Origin: Nemertoderma westbladi | Taxonomy: Eukaryota > Xenacoelomorpha > Nemertodermatida > Nemertodermatidae | NCBI GenBank assembly: GCA_032718475.1 | Contig: JAUCBJ010004454.1 | Location: 1-33,568, forward strand | Reading direction: 5' to 3' | DNA: 33,568 nucleotides | Part shown: piece by piece, positions 12,846 to 23,008 of the stretch | How positions within the stretch are numbered: the stretch's first letter is position 1 | Layout of the letters: every line of letters starts with the position of its first letter | Position numbers and translations under genes: made by a program | Notes under the pieces: generated by a model | The model's input: only the letters and a program-made list of their open reading frames with translations | Databases searched by the model: none | Told to the model about the DNA's origin: nothing

Positions 12846-13295
12846 TTATACTATGGCACCATTAAAATAATTTGTAAAGGAGTTCTGCACCGCAACAGTT
12901 CTGCAATGTCCTTGCTGCAATTTGTAAGTGTGCCCCCTCAGGCTTATTGAAGATGCAGTTAAATTTACAAATAAATTACTAAATTCTAGTGAAATAAAAC
13001 CGTTGAGTATTTTAAAAACAGTAATCAGGACAATATGAACTCGTCTAAGTTCTAGTGATTGTAATTTCAATTTTTTAGCCTACTTAGGTAACAAGCATCA
13101 GTATCTAAATAGCACCGGTGGAATAACCTACGGGTAAAATATCTTTAGGTCAAGAAAAGGTTTTGAATTACATAAGGGCTCCATATTGCACTACCATATT
13201 CTAAAATTGGCCTGCGTACACTTTATAGGCAAATAAAATAGCTTCACAGTCGTTAGTAGAAAAACATCTAAATAAATTAATTACTTTAAAGCACT
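12846..13295 (-). pseudogene. Decayed LINE (CR1/jockey-like) RT C-terminus
   Basis: Read in shifting minus-strand frames, this stretch gives the region C-terminal to the reverse transcriptase of CR1/L2/jockey-type LINEs. STNDCEAILFAYK (about 13251-13213) is followed after a frameshift by VRRPILEYGSAIWSPY. After further stops and a frameshift come KLKLQSLELRRVH and LITVFKILNGFISLEFS, then RGHTYKL and a CRTVA-QNSFTN block (open frame 13070-12846). These blocks follow one another in the order typical of the family. No catalytic part remains. The upstream end stops at the poly(A) of the next LINE at about 13305, which suggests that LINE inserted into or beside it, although no continuation is visible beyond that LINE's other end. 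Confidence 0.75.
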
Positions 13296-13728
13296 TTAAA
13301 GCACTTTTTTTTTTTTTTTAACATTTATTATCCAAAGAAGAGGACAATTGGGCAACAAGCCGAAGCTTATGACAGCCCTCTTGTCAATAATTACAATACA
13401 ATTTGCACAACAGACATACAAAGGAAAGAAGCACAGTGCACAAACCCAGGTACTACTACATACAAAGGAAATAGGTAACCGCACATACCCAAACCAAAAA
13501 CATACGTGAAGATCCAGCGCAGTAGGAAGTTGAAAAATTGATATCCCAAAAGTAAGCCAGCCATTAAGCGATCAGTAGAGTGAATAAGAAATTACTGTTA
13601 CATCTAAGTAGAATAAAAAATTGTGTGTTGCAACAAATGTTGTTGATTAAAATTAGTAGGGGCGAAGATTTAGGTTAAAAAAGAATTACTATAGGTTCGG
13701 TTGTAATTTAAAAAAATAATATCAGGGT

Positions 13729-16552
13729 CTATTGTAGGTTATTCGTTTCATTAAGATAATGAGCGTCTAGGTCGCCGTGCCGAAGTCGGATGACACTAGT
13801 TGGGGGGCGCGGTCCGTCATCATTTTGTAGAATACACACAATTTCTGAAAATCTCGTCTTTGTTGAAGTGGGCACGCCCAGACTCCTTATATAGTTTGCT
13901 CGTGTGGCAAGAAACTGTTAATCTGCAAACTATTCAAAAAGCTTCCTTATTTAGGAGCTCCAACTCCATTTTGAGATCCTGAGAGCAGTTGTCCCAAATG
14001 GCACTGGCATATTCCAAGTTTGAGCGGACAAAAGATTTGTAAATATTCATTAGTGCATCCCTGCTAACCTTATAATTAACAATTCGTAACATATTTAACT
14101 TATTATTTGCAGATTTTAGCATTTTTTCAACCTGTGAGTGCCATTTAGGGAGGATGAAAGAATAAGACCAAGGTGTTGGTGCTCTTCAACTTCGGGGATC
14201 GAGATACCATTGAGGAAGAGAGGAAGATGATTAGGATCGCGTGACCTGCGATGTGAGAACAGCATACTCTCAGTCTTCGAGGGATTGAATTGAACTAACC
14301 CCCGCGCGCCACAATTGGATATTGAAGTAAGGTCTGCATTAAGATTAGATGCGGCAAGAATGCAGTTGGACCTGGAATTGACCTGTAGAGAGCGGTGTCA
14401 TCAGCATAAAGGCTAATGTTGCCACTAACTACATCCACTATGTCATTGATGAAAATCAAAAACAATAGGGGTCCCAGGACAGAACCTTGGGGGACTCCAG
14501 CCGAGACCTTCACCCAAGACGATTGCTGACCATTCACTACAACACATTGAAAATTGTCATTCAAATAGTTGTGGAGGCATTCCAGAAGCTTCCCCCCAAT
14601 TCCCATGTTTTCAATTTTATGCAGCAGACTTTTGTGATGGACTTTGTCAAAAGCCTTACTTATATCTAGAAATACAATTCGGACCTCCTTCCCTTTGTCT
14701 AAAGCACTAACAAGGGCGTTATAGAGTGAAATCAATTGATAGATAGTACCGTCCCCACCCTTGAAACCAGACTGAAATGTGGAGATGTAGGTCTTAACAT
14801 GAGTGAAGATTATTCTATGGATGTAGTGCTCAAATACCTTCCCAAGGTTACTGGTAAAGGCAACTGGACGAAACTTGTTACAAATATCATTTGGAAATTT
14901 TTTCAAGAGTGGCAGGGCATAGCGCATTTTCCATTTTTTTGGATGATACCCGCTATGAAAGATAAATTGAAATAATTTGGAAACGTGATCTATTATCACA
15001 GGCATTCCAGCCTTTATCATTCTGTTTGAAATACCTTCGGCGGGACAGGTAGCACCATCTGGGTCCAAAGCTTTAATGTCGCACAGAATTTCAGATGCAC
15101 AAAAGTTGATCTCGGTAAGCATAGGTTCCGGAGGAGCAGTTTGGGGCATAATGAAGTTAGATTCGTCCAGTGAGTATTGATCAATAAAGAAAGAGTTAAA
15201 GAGGTCATCCTTCACCTTGGGTGACACAGCAACGATGTTATTATGAGATACTGAGGGAATCTCCAGTTCCAGAGCTTTTCCTATTAATTGTTTGCAAATT
15301 GACCACCATTGTTTGCTGGAAGACCTTGTTGCAAGAAGTGTTTCTGACAGGTTTGCAAAATACTCATTTTTGGCTTTGCGGCATTCTAGAACGTACTTAT
15401 TTCTAGCTGAACGAAAGTTGCTCCAAGAGTTGCCATTGTTGGTGGATTGAGCAGCCCGATGTACTCTATCTTTAATGCGAGAGAGGCATCTTAACTCAGT
15501 GGTATACCATGGCTTTTCATTTGGGCATACTGTAATAATTTTATTCGGAATTGAAGAACTCGTACAAAGGAAAAATTGGTCTGTCCAGGCCAAAACAATG
15601 TCGTCAACATCAGTGTAGTCCGTGTAGACACTGTCCCAATTAGTTTCAGTCAAAAGGCGCCTGAATTTTGGAAAATCTGCCTCATTATAAAGCCAGATCC
15701 GTCTAGTGTATGCTGGTATTGTGTTAATAGGAAATTTATAAGAGAAAGAAATTACGCAGTGGTCGCTTGTACCGTAAGGGCTCGAAATATCTATGTTGGA
15801 GATAAAATTCGGAAGAGTGGAAATAACTGGGGATGGTGATGTACTAGTAGTTTGGGTTATGCGAGTAGGCTCCTGAATATACTGGAACAAACACTGACGT
15901 GAAATAAGAGAGGAAATATCACGACATTTAGTTGAATCTAAAAGGTCCTGATTGAAGTCTCCCAAAATAAGAAACTCCTTGAATTATAAACTCTTTGCTT
16001 CTGAAACCATAGAATTAGCTACTTCCCAGAAGTTACTAGGGGTGGTGCTTGGCCGATAGAATAGACCGATAGCAAGTTTTTTGCGGCCAAAACTACAGGA
16101 GCACCATAATGATTCGAATAGTGGGTCAATGTTCTCGATGGTGCTAAGCGTCTTAACTTTAAACTTGTTGGAAATGTATAAAGCTAAGCCACCACCAAGA
16201 GACGGGCGATCACGGCGTTGTGGCACATGAAAATTAGATATCAAAAATTTATTAGAAATCTGATCAGATGAAAACCAGGTCTCGACGAATGCAAGTATAT
16301 CAAAGTTTGAGGATAGATTATCTCGCAAAAATCCCAATTGCAAGGCAGTGAACGAATATTTGTCAGCATAACTTTAACAGATGGAAGAGAGGGGCCTGGG
16401 TTAGGGTGAATATCCCCGGATATGTATAAAATAAAAGTTAAACATGCAATAAACCAAGCAAGAGCTAGGCCATGGAAAAGCAGTAAGGAAAACGTGTCAC
16501 AAAAATTTTCGCTTCTACAGTATCGAGAGGTAGCCCCGTGAAAAGTCCCCAT
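13729..16552 (-). pseudogene. LINE endonuclease-reverse transcriptase polyprotein, disrupted
   Basis: The product would nick target DNA with an APE-type endonuclease and copy the element RNA by target-primed reverse transcription. Met at 16552 starts a hydrophobic leader, then SGDIHPNPGP (16420-16391). Endonuclease landmarks are MLTNIRSL, FVETW, YRPS, LGDFNQD and TSDHC. RT landmarks are FLDISKAFDKVHH (motif A), AGVPQGSVLGPLL (B) and SLYADDTALY (C, catalytic pair at 14397-14408), all intact. Downstream come NPSKTESM, LEYASAIW and finally SVIRLRHGDLD before TAG at 13729-13731. Lesions are a frameshift near 16338 in the endonuclease, an in-frame TAA at 15984-15986, a frameshift just after the YADD box, a 1-bp loss near 14128 and further shifts near 13940-13870. 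Apart from these the frame is well kept, so the copy is fairly young. Confidence 0.92.
16391..16420 (-). other. 2A-like motif SGDIHPNPGP
   Basis: Residues 45-54 of the LINE product read SGDIHPNPGP, directly after a hydrophobic stretch (about residues 21-44, rich in L, F, A, I). The 2A ribosome-skipping consensus is D-V/I-E-x-N-P-G-P; here Asp, Ile and the NPGP core are kept but the Glu position is His. The position, N-terminal to the endonuclease, matches 2A-like sequences described in APE-type LINEs of multicellular animals. Skipping activity with His is not shown by the sequence. Confidence 0.65.
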
Positions 16553-16565
16553 GCTTGCTCGCCAT

Positions 16566-17201
16566 TGCTCAATAGAAATGTTTATTTAAAAAATTTCGAA
16601 AGAAAAAAAAACGAAAAGTTGTGAGAGGCGAGCATGGGGGGGGGGGGGGGGGGGGGCAGTAATGCAACACACAAAGCGAGTTGATTAAGCATACCTTTGG
16701 ATAAAAATATTTTTTGCAAATAAGATATGAGACATGGCAGTATGAAGATGCTGATTGGCTTGAGGGAAATCCAACACACATGACATTCACACACACACAC
16801 CAACTCTTACAGCAGACACAGACAACAGACATAAAAAGTGATATAATGTGGTATGAAGTGAAGAGAAGGGAGAATGAATGAGCCCAAGAAATGGAAAATA
16901 TGAATTAATTTCAAATTTGACTGTGGTCTATATTCCCATCATCATAAACGTTAATAACGATATTGTACATACATAGGCCTGTTGCAATTGAAAATTAATA
17001 CATACAAAAGATTGGCTAGCAAATAAACGTAAATTAGGTGAATTGTATCCACACATAAGAGGAATTGACTATCTGACTATGGTCATGCGAAAATTAAGTT
17101 GACTGGTACGGAAAATATATATGCTGAATATTTCAAATACAATTGTTCAGGAAAATATTTCAAATGCCAAACTAATGTGGAAATTAAAATGAATGATATA
17201 A
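16566..17201. other. Non-coding spacer with poly(G) tract
   Basis: No gene is seen. A run of 23 G occupies 16636-16658, and a short CA repeat lies near 16789-16800. Proline-rich and hydrophobic open frames across the poly(G) are by-products of the homopolymer. The rest is AT-rich unique sequence. Confidence 0.7.
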
Positions 17202-17635
17202 AATATGGCGCTTAGTAGCCTGACAATTTACGCGGAAATTAAATTAAATACCGGTACTGGAATATGGCGGTTAGTAGACTAAAATATATGTAAAATATTA
17301 AATACTGAAATATGGCGCTTAGTTAACTGAATATTTATGTAAAATAGTAAATACTGAAATATGGCGCTTAGTAGACAGAAATATGGCGCTTAGTAGACTG
17401 AAATAATTGCCTAGAAATTGAATGCAGAAATATGGCGCTTAATAAACTGAAATATTTATGTAGAACATTAAATACTAAAATATGGCGCTTATTAGACAGA
17501 AATATGGCACTTAGTAGACTGAAATAATTGCGTAGAAATTGAATGCTGAAATATGGTGCTTAATAAACTGAATATTTATGTGGAATATTGAATACTGAAA
17601 TGTGGCGCTTTAGTAAACTTGTAGAACATTAATAT
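17202..17635. repeat. Degenerate tandem repeat with AATATGGCGCTTAGTAGAC core
   Basis: About ten diverged copies of a unit near 49 bp start with AAATATGGCGCTTAGTAGAC and continue with an AT-rich tail such as TGAAATAATTGCGTAGAAATT. Two units are cut to about 22 bp (AAATATGGCGCTTAGTAGACAG and AAATATGGCGCTTATTAGACAG). The pattern long-short-long recurs, giving a higher-order period near 120 bp. Copies differ at several positions, so this array is older than the satellite. Confidence 0.85.
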
Positions 17636-17663
17636 TATTATACATATTATTATATAGGCCTAC

Positions 17664-17720
17664 AATTACAGTTATACAGTTATTACAGTTATACAGTTAT
17701 TACAGTTATACAGTTACCTA
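17664..17720. repeat. TTACAGTTATACAG microsatellite-like repeat
   Basis: TTACAG and TTATACAG alternate several times (TTACAGTTATACAGTTA repeated). Low-complexity expansion next to a TAGGCCTA octamer (17655-17662). Confidence 0.8.
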
Positions 17721-17819
17721 CAATTATTATTTGCAGTAACTGGGCTAGTTAGTTTAAATAGTTATTATTATTAATTATAACATGAATTATGTTCTGTTTG
17801 ATTTGTGCTCGTATTGTTG

Positions 17820-20800
17820 TATGTAAATGTTTAGGTCAGGTCAGGTATTCTAGGTCATTGATCAAGAAAACTTGCCACCTCCATGCAGCATAAAGGAGGT
17901 GCCACCTGTCTGTAGATGCATAGACCCTCTTACTAGGGCAAATCTGGTCCTGTCAGACTGTAACTAGGACCCCCTTCGTTCTGGGATAAGGACGCCCTTG
18001 GTCCTGGATTAAGGACCCATATACTTGGCTGCAGGGGTATATGGCCTGACCAGGCAGATGGTGATCTACCAATGGCTGGTCAGGAGTAGAGTGTTCTCAT
18101 GTCCACTCTGAGAGCACTTCACTGCGACCTGCACCTGGCAGCAAGGGTACAGGGCATGACCCAGTAGATGAGCTGCAACAGCCAATGGTGGGTCATGTAC
18201 GCCAGAGTAGATATGGGTGATGGGCCTCATATCTGACTCCATTGCGACACCCACCCTGTGGAATGGCAAACCAGGGTGTGGTATTTGCCCTGAGAGCTGA
18301 CTCGGCAAAAAAGCACCCCCCAACCCCCACTATGGATTACATTAGCAATGCGGAGGTCCGGCCACTAGAGGCCAGTGGAATTACCAGACACAATCGGCTT
18401 CACAGGCGTCAGTTAACTCCTGACCGGCTGCCTGTCTCACCCCCTACTGGAGAGAGAGCAGCCAACAATTATTTGAGTCCCTTTCCTGATGACCTTTCCG
18501 GCCCAAACCCTGGGTCACCAGGGAGGCCAGATTGTGATGGGGAGAGGGATTCTGGAGTTGGAGGCTACTCTCATGCTCCACCCCAACCAACAAAGCCATT
18601 GGTGAATCTGAGGCAAGTCACTAGACTAGCCTCAGTATCAGTAAACACCCTAACACTCGGGTCCCCAATGCAACAAGGTGAGCTGACTGCCTTGGCAGAT
18701 AAGCTTTCTCTTAGCACAGTGGGTGTTCAAGAGCACCGAATGCAGACTGGACAGACTGATGACTGGATGAGGTTCTGATTAAGGACATGGGGGGCGGTTG
18801 GCGACTCGCCCTCGCGTCAGCAATGGTGGAATTGGTCTATTGATGAATCCAACTGCACATGCAGCATTGGACAAAATAGACCAAATCTCTAACCGCATCA
18901 TCCGTTGCCACTTCTCATGTTCTGGAAGACTGGCTAAGAAGTTTCCTAAGGTGGTTCTGATTGTGTGCTACTCTCTAACTAGTGTTGCCCCTGTCGAGGA
19001 GGTGGAAAATGTCTACCTCAATCTACAAGCAGCTACTGATGGAGTGGATCAGCATGCATTCTTAACATTCCTGGGAGACTTTAATGCAAGTCTGCATCAA
19101 TCACCTACATCACCCTGGGTCTATAGCAATAGTGTTAACCGAAATTCTGTCCATCTTCAGGATTTTATCTCTGGAAATGGATTGTTTTCGACTGGAACCC
19201 AGTTCAAGAAGCGAACTGGAAAGCTATGGACTCATAGTGGACCCAGTGGTCACAAGTCGCAGATAGACCATATTCTGTTTTGTAGGAAATACAGGAGCTC
19301 TATACAGGACTGTAATGCATTTACACTTCGACCCTTCTCCAGTGATCACCGCCTTTTTATGGCCAAGGTATGACTTAGTCTGCGTGCTAGCAGAACAACG
19401 AAATCTGCCTTGCCGCGGCTTGACTGGTCCTCTCTGTTGCAACAGCCAAGTGTGAGATCCAGCTTCACACTAAAGCTGAGCAACAGGTATGAGGCTCTTG
19501 CCTCTGCACTCTGAGGCGGCAGATCACTGTGAGGGCTATACTGATACTGCCTTTACAGAAGCAGTTAAGTTAGCAGCTGCAGAAACAGTTCCTGTAGGCC
19601 TATACCCTCAAAACAGGAAAAGGGCCCCCTGGACTGACAACAAAATTCAGAAGTGCCGAAATGACCTTCATAAGGCGCAGAAAGAGTCCCGAGTCAAACA
19701 GACTACAGTCAGACAGTGGCAAAGAATGCAGTTAAGGCTGCATCTAGGTCTCGGAACAGGCAGACAGGCAGTACTCTGTTAATCTACAGGAGCTAATAAA
19801 CCAACAGGTTGATGCCATCAATGATGCTGACGACAGCTGGCAATCATCCCAGGCATGGAAATCGATCAATTTGCTTACTGGGCGGAAAAGCCAACCAATC
19901 ACCAAGGTTAAGGCTGAATCACCAGCCGATTGCCTCAATGGTTGGAAAGCCCACTTTGAAAAGCTCCTCAATAATGACAGGGTATTGCCTGATAACTTTA
20001 TAGAAGTAATAGTGTCTGAGTCTGTACTCCCAGATATTCCCATTGGCGATATCTCCTTTGCAGAAGTGAAGGCTGCTGCAAAGAGCATTAAGACCAATCG
20101 TCCCAGTGGAGTAGATGGTGTTCCCCCTGAGGTCTTTAAAATACCTGAGTGTTCAAAGCTCATCTATCCCATCATACTAGACATGTACCGAACAACAAGA
20201 GTCCCACAAGAAATGAAAACAAATAAGTTGGTGCCAGTTCCAAGAAGGGCAACCTAACACTCTATGGTTCTTTTCGGGGAATCTCATTGATCTCGATTGC
20301 TGCAAAGCTATACAATAGGCTGATAGGATTCTATTAAATCGCATCAGGGATCCCATTGAGAGACTGCTCAGTGGAAATCAGAATCGGTTCCGTAAAGGTC
20401 GTGGGACCATGGAGCCCATTTTGGCACTTAGAAGGATAATTGAAGAATTATCAAAAAAGAAAGACAGGCATCTATCTGTCTGGCTGTTATCTTTGTTGAC
20501 TTCTTCAAGGCCTTTAATTCAGTCTCTCACTCACGTATGTTCAGCATACTTTCATTATATGGGATTCCTGGTGAAATTATTGCAGCAATCAGATCAGTAT
20601 ACGATGGTTCGACAACATTTGTGTCTACTGTTGATGGTGACACAGAACCATTTGAAGTGTTATGGGGCGTCCTCCAAGGAGACACACTTGCACCATTCTT
20701 GTTCATTATTGTGGTTGACTATGTTCTATGCATGTCAGCATGTCCTTAGATCATCATAATGATGATGGGGTGATGATAACTCCACCTACTGGCTCCAGAA

Positions 20801-21645
20801 GTCGAGGAAATCCTGCCAAGTACCTAACTGATCTAGACTTTGCTAATAACTTAGGAGTACTCTCAGAATCATTAGAGGGAGCCCAACGGCTCCTCAGCTC
20901 ATTATAACATGCTGCTTCTAGTGTTGGTCTTTTTATTAACTCCAGAAAAACCAAAATTTTGACAGTTAGCTTTGAAAGTCCTCAGCAAGTCTCTGATCGG
21001 ATGAGCATAAGCTCAATGGATAGTATGCTTGAGCATGTGGACGAATTCTGTTACCTGGGATCATGGATCCGGAAGTCAGGTGAGGACCTTCGCATACGTA
21101 AGGGAAAGGCATGGGCAGCCTTGAATAGGCTTTCCAGGATTTGGAAGTCACCGAGAATTAATCGGAAACTTAAGGTCCGATTATTTAGAGCAGCAGTAGT
21201 TCCAGTACTCCTCTACGGGGGTCCATGCTGGGCTCTAAGTGCTGAGGACACCAAATTTCTGGATGGCACATTCACAAGAATGCTACGCCGGGTTCATTGT
21301 GTCAAGTACAATGCACACATCTCCAACCAGACACTATATAACATTGGAGGTGTCTCATTGGTTCTCACAAGCTTGACACTAGAACAAAATCGCCTCCGCT
21401 TTGCAGGACATTGCTTTCGCCGTGACTGCGTGAGGACCAGCCAGTGCATAATCTTGTACTTTGGCAGCCTCATGGAGTGAATAAGCATGGTGGACACGGA
21501 CAGCCCATGACTTTCTTGAGACGCATCTTAAAGGACACTGGCCTTGACTGCTTGAAGATGCGGATGATCTAGCAAATGTCATGGGTGATAGGCCAGCCTG
21601 GAAAATGTTTACAAAAATTAAAACGCGTTGTGCGCGGTAAAATAA
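17820..21645 (+). mobile_element. RTE-like LINE copy A, near full length, inactive
   Basis: The element is defined by similarity to copies B and C in this window and by its coding order: a 5' untranslated part, APE endonuclease and RT. The 5' part holds a degenerate tandem duplication of about 115 bp (roughly 18022-18132 and 18133-18256; shared blocks include GGCAGCAAGGGTA-like and CATTGCGAC-like pieces). The LQGD-LAPFLF form of RT motif B points to the RTE clade. The 5' limit is approximate. Coding sense ends with TAA at about 21639-21641, where GC-rich sequence begins; the 3' tail seen in copy B is absent here. Confidence 0.85.
18263..21641 (+). pseudogene. RTE-like endonuclease-reverse transcriptase, disrupted copy A
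   Basis: A Pro-rich N-terminus from Met at 18263 leads into an APE endonuclease: VNTLTLGS, VGVQEHRM, LGDFNASL, SQIDHILF and SSDHRLF. The RT follows with RPSGVDGVPPEVFK, FRKGRGTMEP, VFVD-like motif A (frameshifted near 20480), GVLQGDTLAPFLF and then LDFANNLGVL. The catalytic Asp pair of motif C is Asn-Asn here (20839-20850), whereas copy B has LDFVDDL. The C-terminal part has FCYLGSWIRKSGE, LLYGGPCWAL and RMLRRVHCVKYNAH. Lesions against B and C are a frameshift between 18776 and 18826, a TGA at 19371-19373 (AGA in C), a 7-bp insertion near 19503, two 8-bp insertions near 19710 and 19760, and shifts near 20240, 20315, 20480 and 20740. It cannot encode an active enzyme. Confidence 0.88.
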
Positions 21646-21765
21646 TGGGTGCGCGTGCGCGTGCGTAGAAAAGGCCAAAAACGTGCGCCGTGTGCCCACA
21701 GAGCAAGCCACATGTGCGCGCTTGCGCGCACATGGCGTGTGTGTGCGCGCTCTTGCGCGCCAAAA
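21640..21765. repeat. GC-alternating, Z-DNA-prone patch with palindrome
   Basis: Alternating purine-pyrimidine runs (GCGCGTGCGCGTGCG, GTGTGTGTGCGCGC) in otherwise AT-rich DNA. A perfect 11-bp inverted repeat with 2-bp loop, CATGTGCGCGC TT GCGCGCACATG, lies at 21711-21734. Open frames crossing this patch in several phases (Arg/Ala/His-rich) are composition artefacts. Confidence 0.8.
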
Positions 21766-21780
21766 ATTTTCCTGTTTTCT

Positions 21781-21935
21781 GCACATATGCTGAAAACATA
21801 TGTAAGTACGGAAATTTTAATTGACATATGTATTGTCTTGTATGTATTTATGTCGTCATATGCATTCGTGGCAGGATATTTCAACTATTTCGTTTTCGAT
21901 TTCCATACTTACATATGTTTTAAGCATATGTTTAG
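21781..21935. repeat. Short foldback with CATATG repeats
   Basis: Arms of about 34 bp pair with few mismatches: the left arm includes AAAACATATGTAAGTACGG (21794-21812) and the right arm its complement around 21903-21923. The loop is about 85 bp. CATATG occurs six times in the element. It may be a small MITE; no target-site duplication could be assigned. Confidence 0.7.
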
Positions 21936-22025
21936 AAAAACAGTTAATTTTTTAGTTCAAAATTTATTAGTTTTTATCATAACACTATTACTTGGCAAGG
22001 TAAATATGAGGCGCCGTTAACGCCA

Positions 22026-22389
22026 AAAGGTCAGCAATAATATTAAAGGTTTTAAAAAGAATATTAGAGAATTTCAAAACATATTTTCGTCCGAAATTTA
22101 AAATAATATTTTGTTTTATAGTTTATTATGATATTTAGTTTAACATTTAGAATATTTTGTTACTTTTTTTCAGCTCTTTCATTTAATGTCATTTTCGGCC
22201 GAAATATTTTATTACATTTTTTCAGCTCTTTCATTTGATGTCATTTTCGGCCGAAATTTCGGTCGAGATTTCGGCCGAAAATGACATCAAATGAAAGAGC
22301 TGAAAAAATGTAACAAAATATTTCGGCCGAATATGTTTTGAAATTCTCTAATATTCTTTTTAAAACCTTTAATATTATTGCTGACCTTT
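22026..22389. mobile_element. Foldback MITE, 364 bp, perfect 60-bp terminal inverted repeats
   Basis: The ends 22026-22085 and 22330-22389 are perfect reverse complements over 60 bp, starting AAAGGTCAGCAATAATATTA. Inside, 22195-22257 and 22268-22331 form a second inverted repeat of about 63 bp with one visible mismatch and a loop near 10 nt, built from TTTCGGCCGAAAT and CAGCTCTTTCATTTGATGTC. The left arm carries an extra diverged tandem copy of the inner arm (about 22150-22206). No coding capacity. The target-site duplication is not evident, so the superfamily is open. Confidence 0.85.
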
Positions 22390-23008
22390 AAATAAACAAA
22401 TAAAAGTACATAAATATGAATGTAAATATACAAATAAAAGTATATCATTCCACTAAGAACATTACATTTTTAATTCAGAACTGTGATCGGTTAACCTAAA
22501 CATATACAGTATGACCTGATTACATTATGCTACCTTATTTCCGTTTCCGTACTTACTCTGGTCGCAGCATTTCCAAGAACTCCATGTACGCATTATACAT
22601 GTATGTAAATAGTTATTAGATTTCGCAATGAAATTTTTTATTCCAAAATTGAACTAGAGAAATATACTGTCTAGGAATACAATTTTAAATATAAATTTTT
22701 TTAATGAAACCTTTCATAACAGCATAACGTCACACTTGTTTTAAACAACTGATCAACATTTTTGAAAAACATGCGATTGTTTTACATCGAGATTGGTTTA
22801 CGTTGTTACTCAAATACTCTTACTGTATCTACAGTATAACTATAATAATACAGTAAAATGATAGTACGTACGTGAACTGTACGTGTACAGTATATGCGGA
22901 TGCGCCTAATAACTTAGTTTAATTACCTACTTCTTGATTTAATTTTTTCTAATCATTAACTATTATTGTGATAATAATTAGTGTTTTTGCTAATAATAAA
23001 TGTAAATA
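22390..23008. other. AT-rich spacer, nothing recognised
   Basis: No gene, RNA or repeat structure stands out. Minor palindromic pieces such as GTACGTAC occur near 22866. It separates the foldback MITE from the next DNA transposon. Confidence 0.6.

Larger units (their letters stand above)
13305..16565 (-). mobile_element. CR1/jockey-like LINE, near full length, broken
   Basis: A non-LTR retrotransposon of about 3.26 kb. Its 3' end on the minus strand is a 15-nt poly(A) (13305-13319) preceded by AATAAA (13324-13329). A 3' UTR runs to about 13728, then comes the single long coding region (13729-16552). The 5' limit is set near 16565, just outside the first Met; the true end is uncertain and I find no target-site duplication. 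CCATGCTTGCTCGCC (16549-16563) and GCGAGCATGG (16628-16637) form a short imperfect inverted repeat around the 5' edge. Domain order is hydrophobic leader, 2A-like motif, APE endonuclease, RT and C-terminal region. There is no separate ORF1 in the window. Confidence 0.9.

Noticed and set aside
16391-16420. 2A-like motif as evidence of a picorna-like virus insertion
   Set aside because: It is followed in order by a LINE endonuclease and RT; no viral genes are present.
16569-16832. Hydrophobic, poly-Pro frames
   Set aside because: Produced by the 23-base G-run and neighbouring low-complexity sequence.
18066-18323. Minus-strand frame of 85 aa over the RTE 5' region
   Set aside because: Antisense to the RTE 5' part, with no domain or conserved pattern.
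21379-22020. Several His/Ala/Arg-rich frames around the GC-rich patch
   Set aside because: Alternating GC sequence is open in many frames; the peptides are composition artefacts and overlap the RTE end and a foldback.
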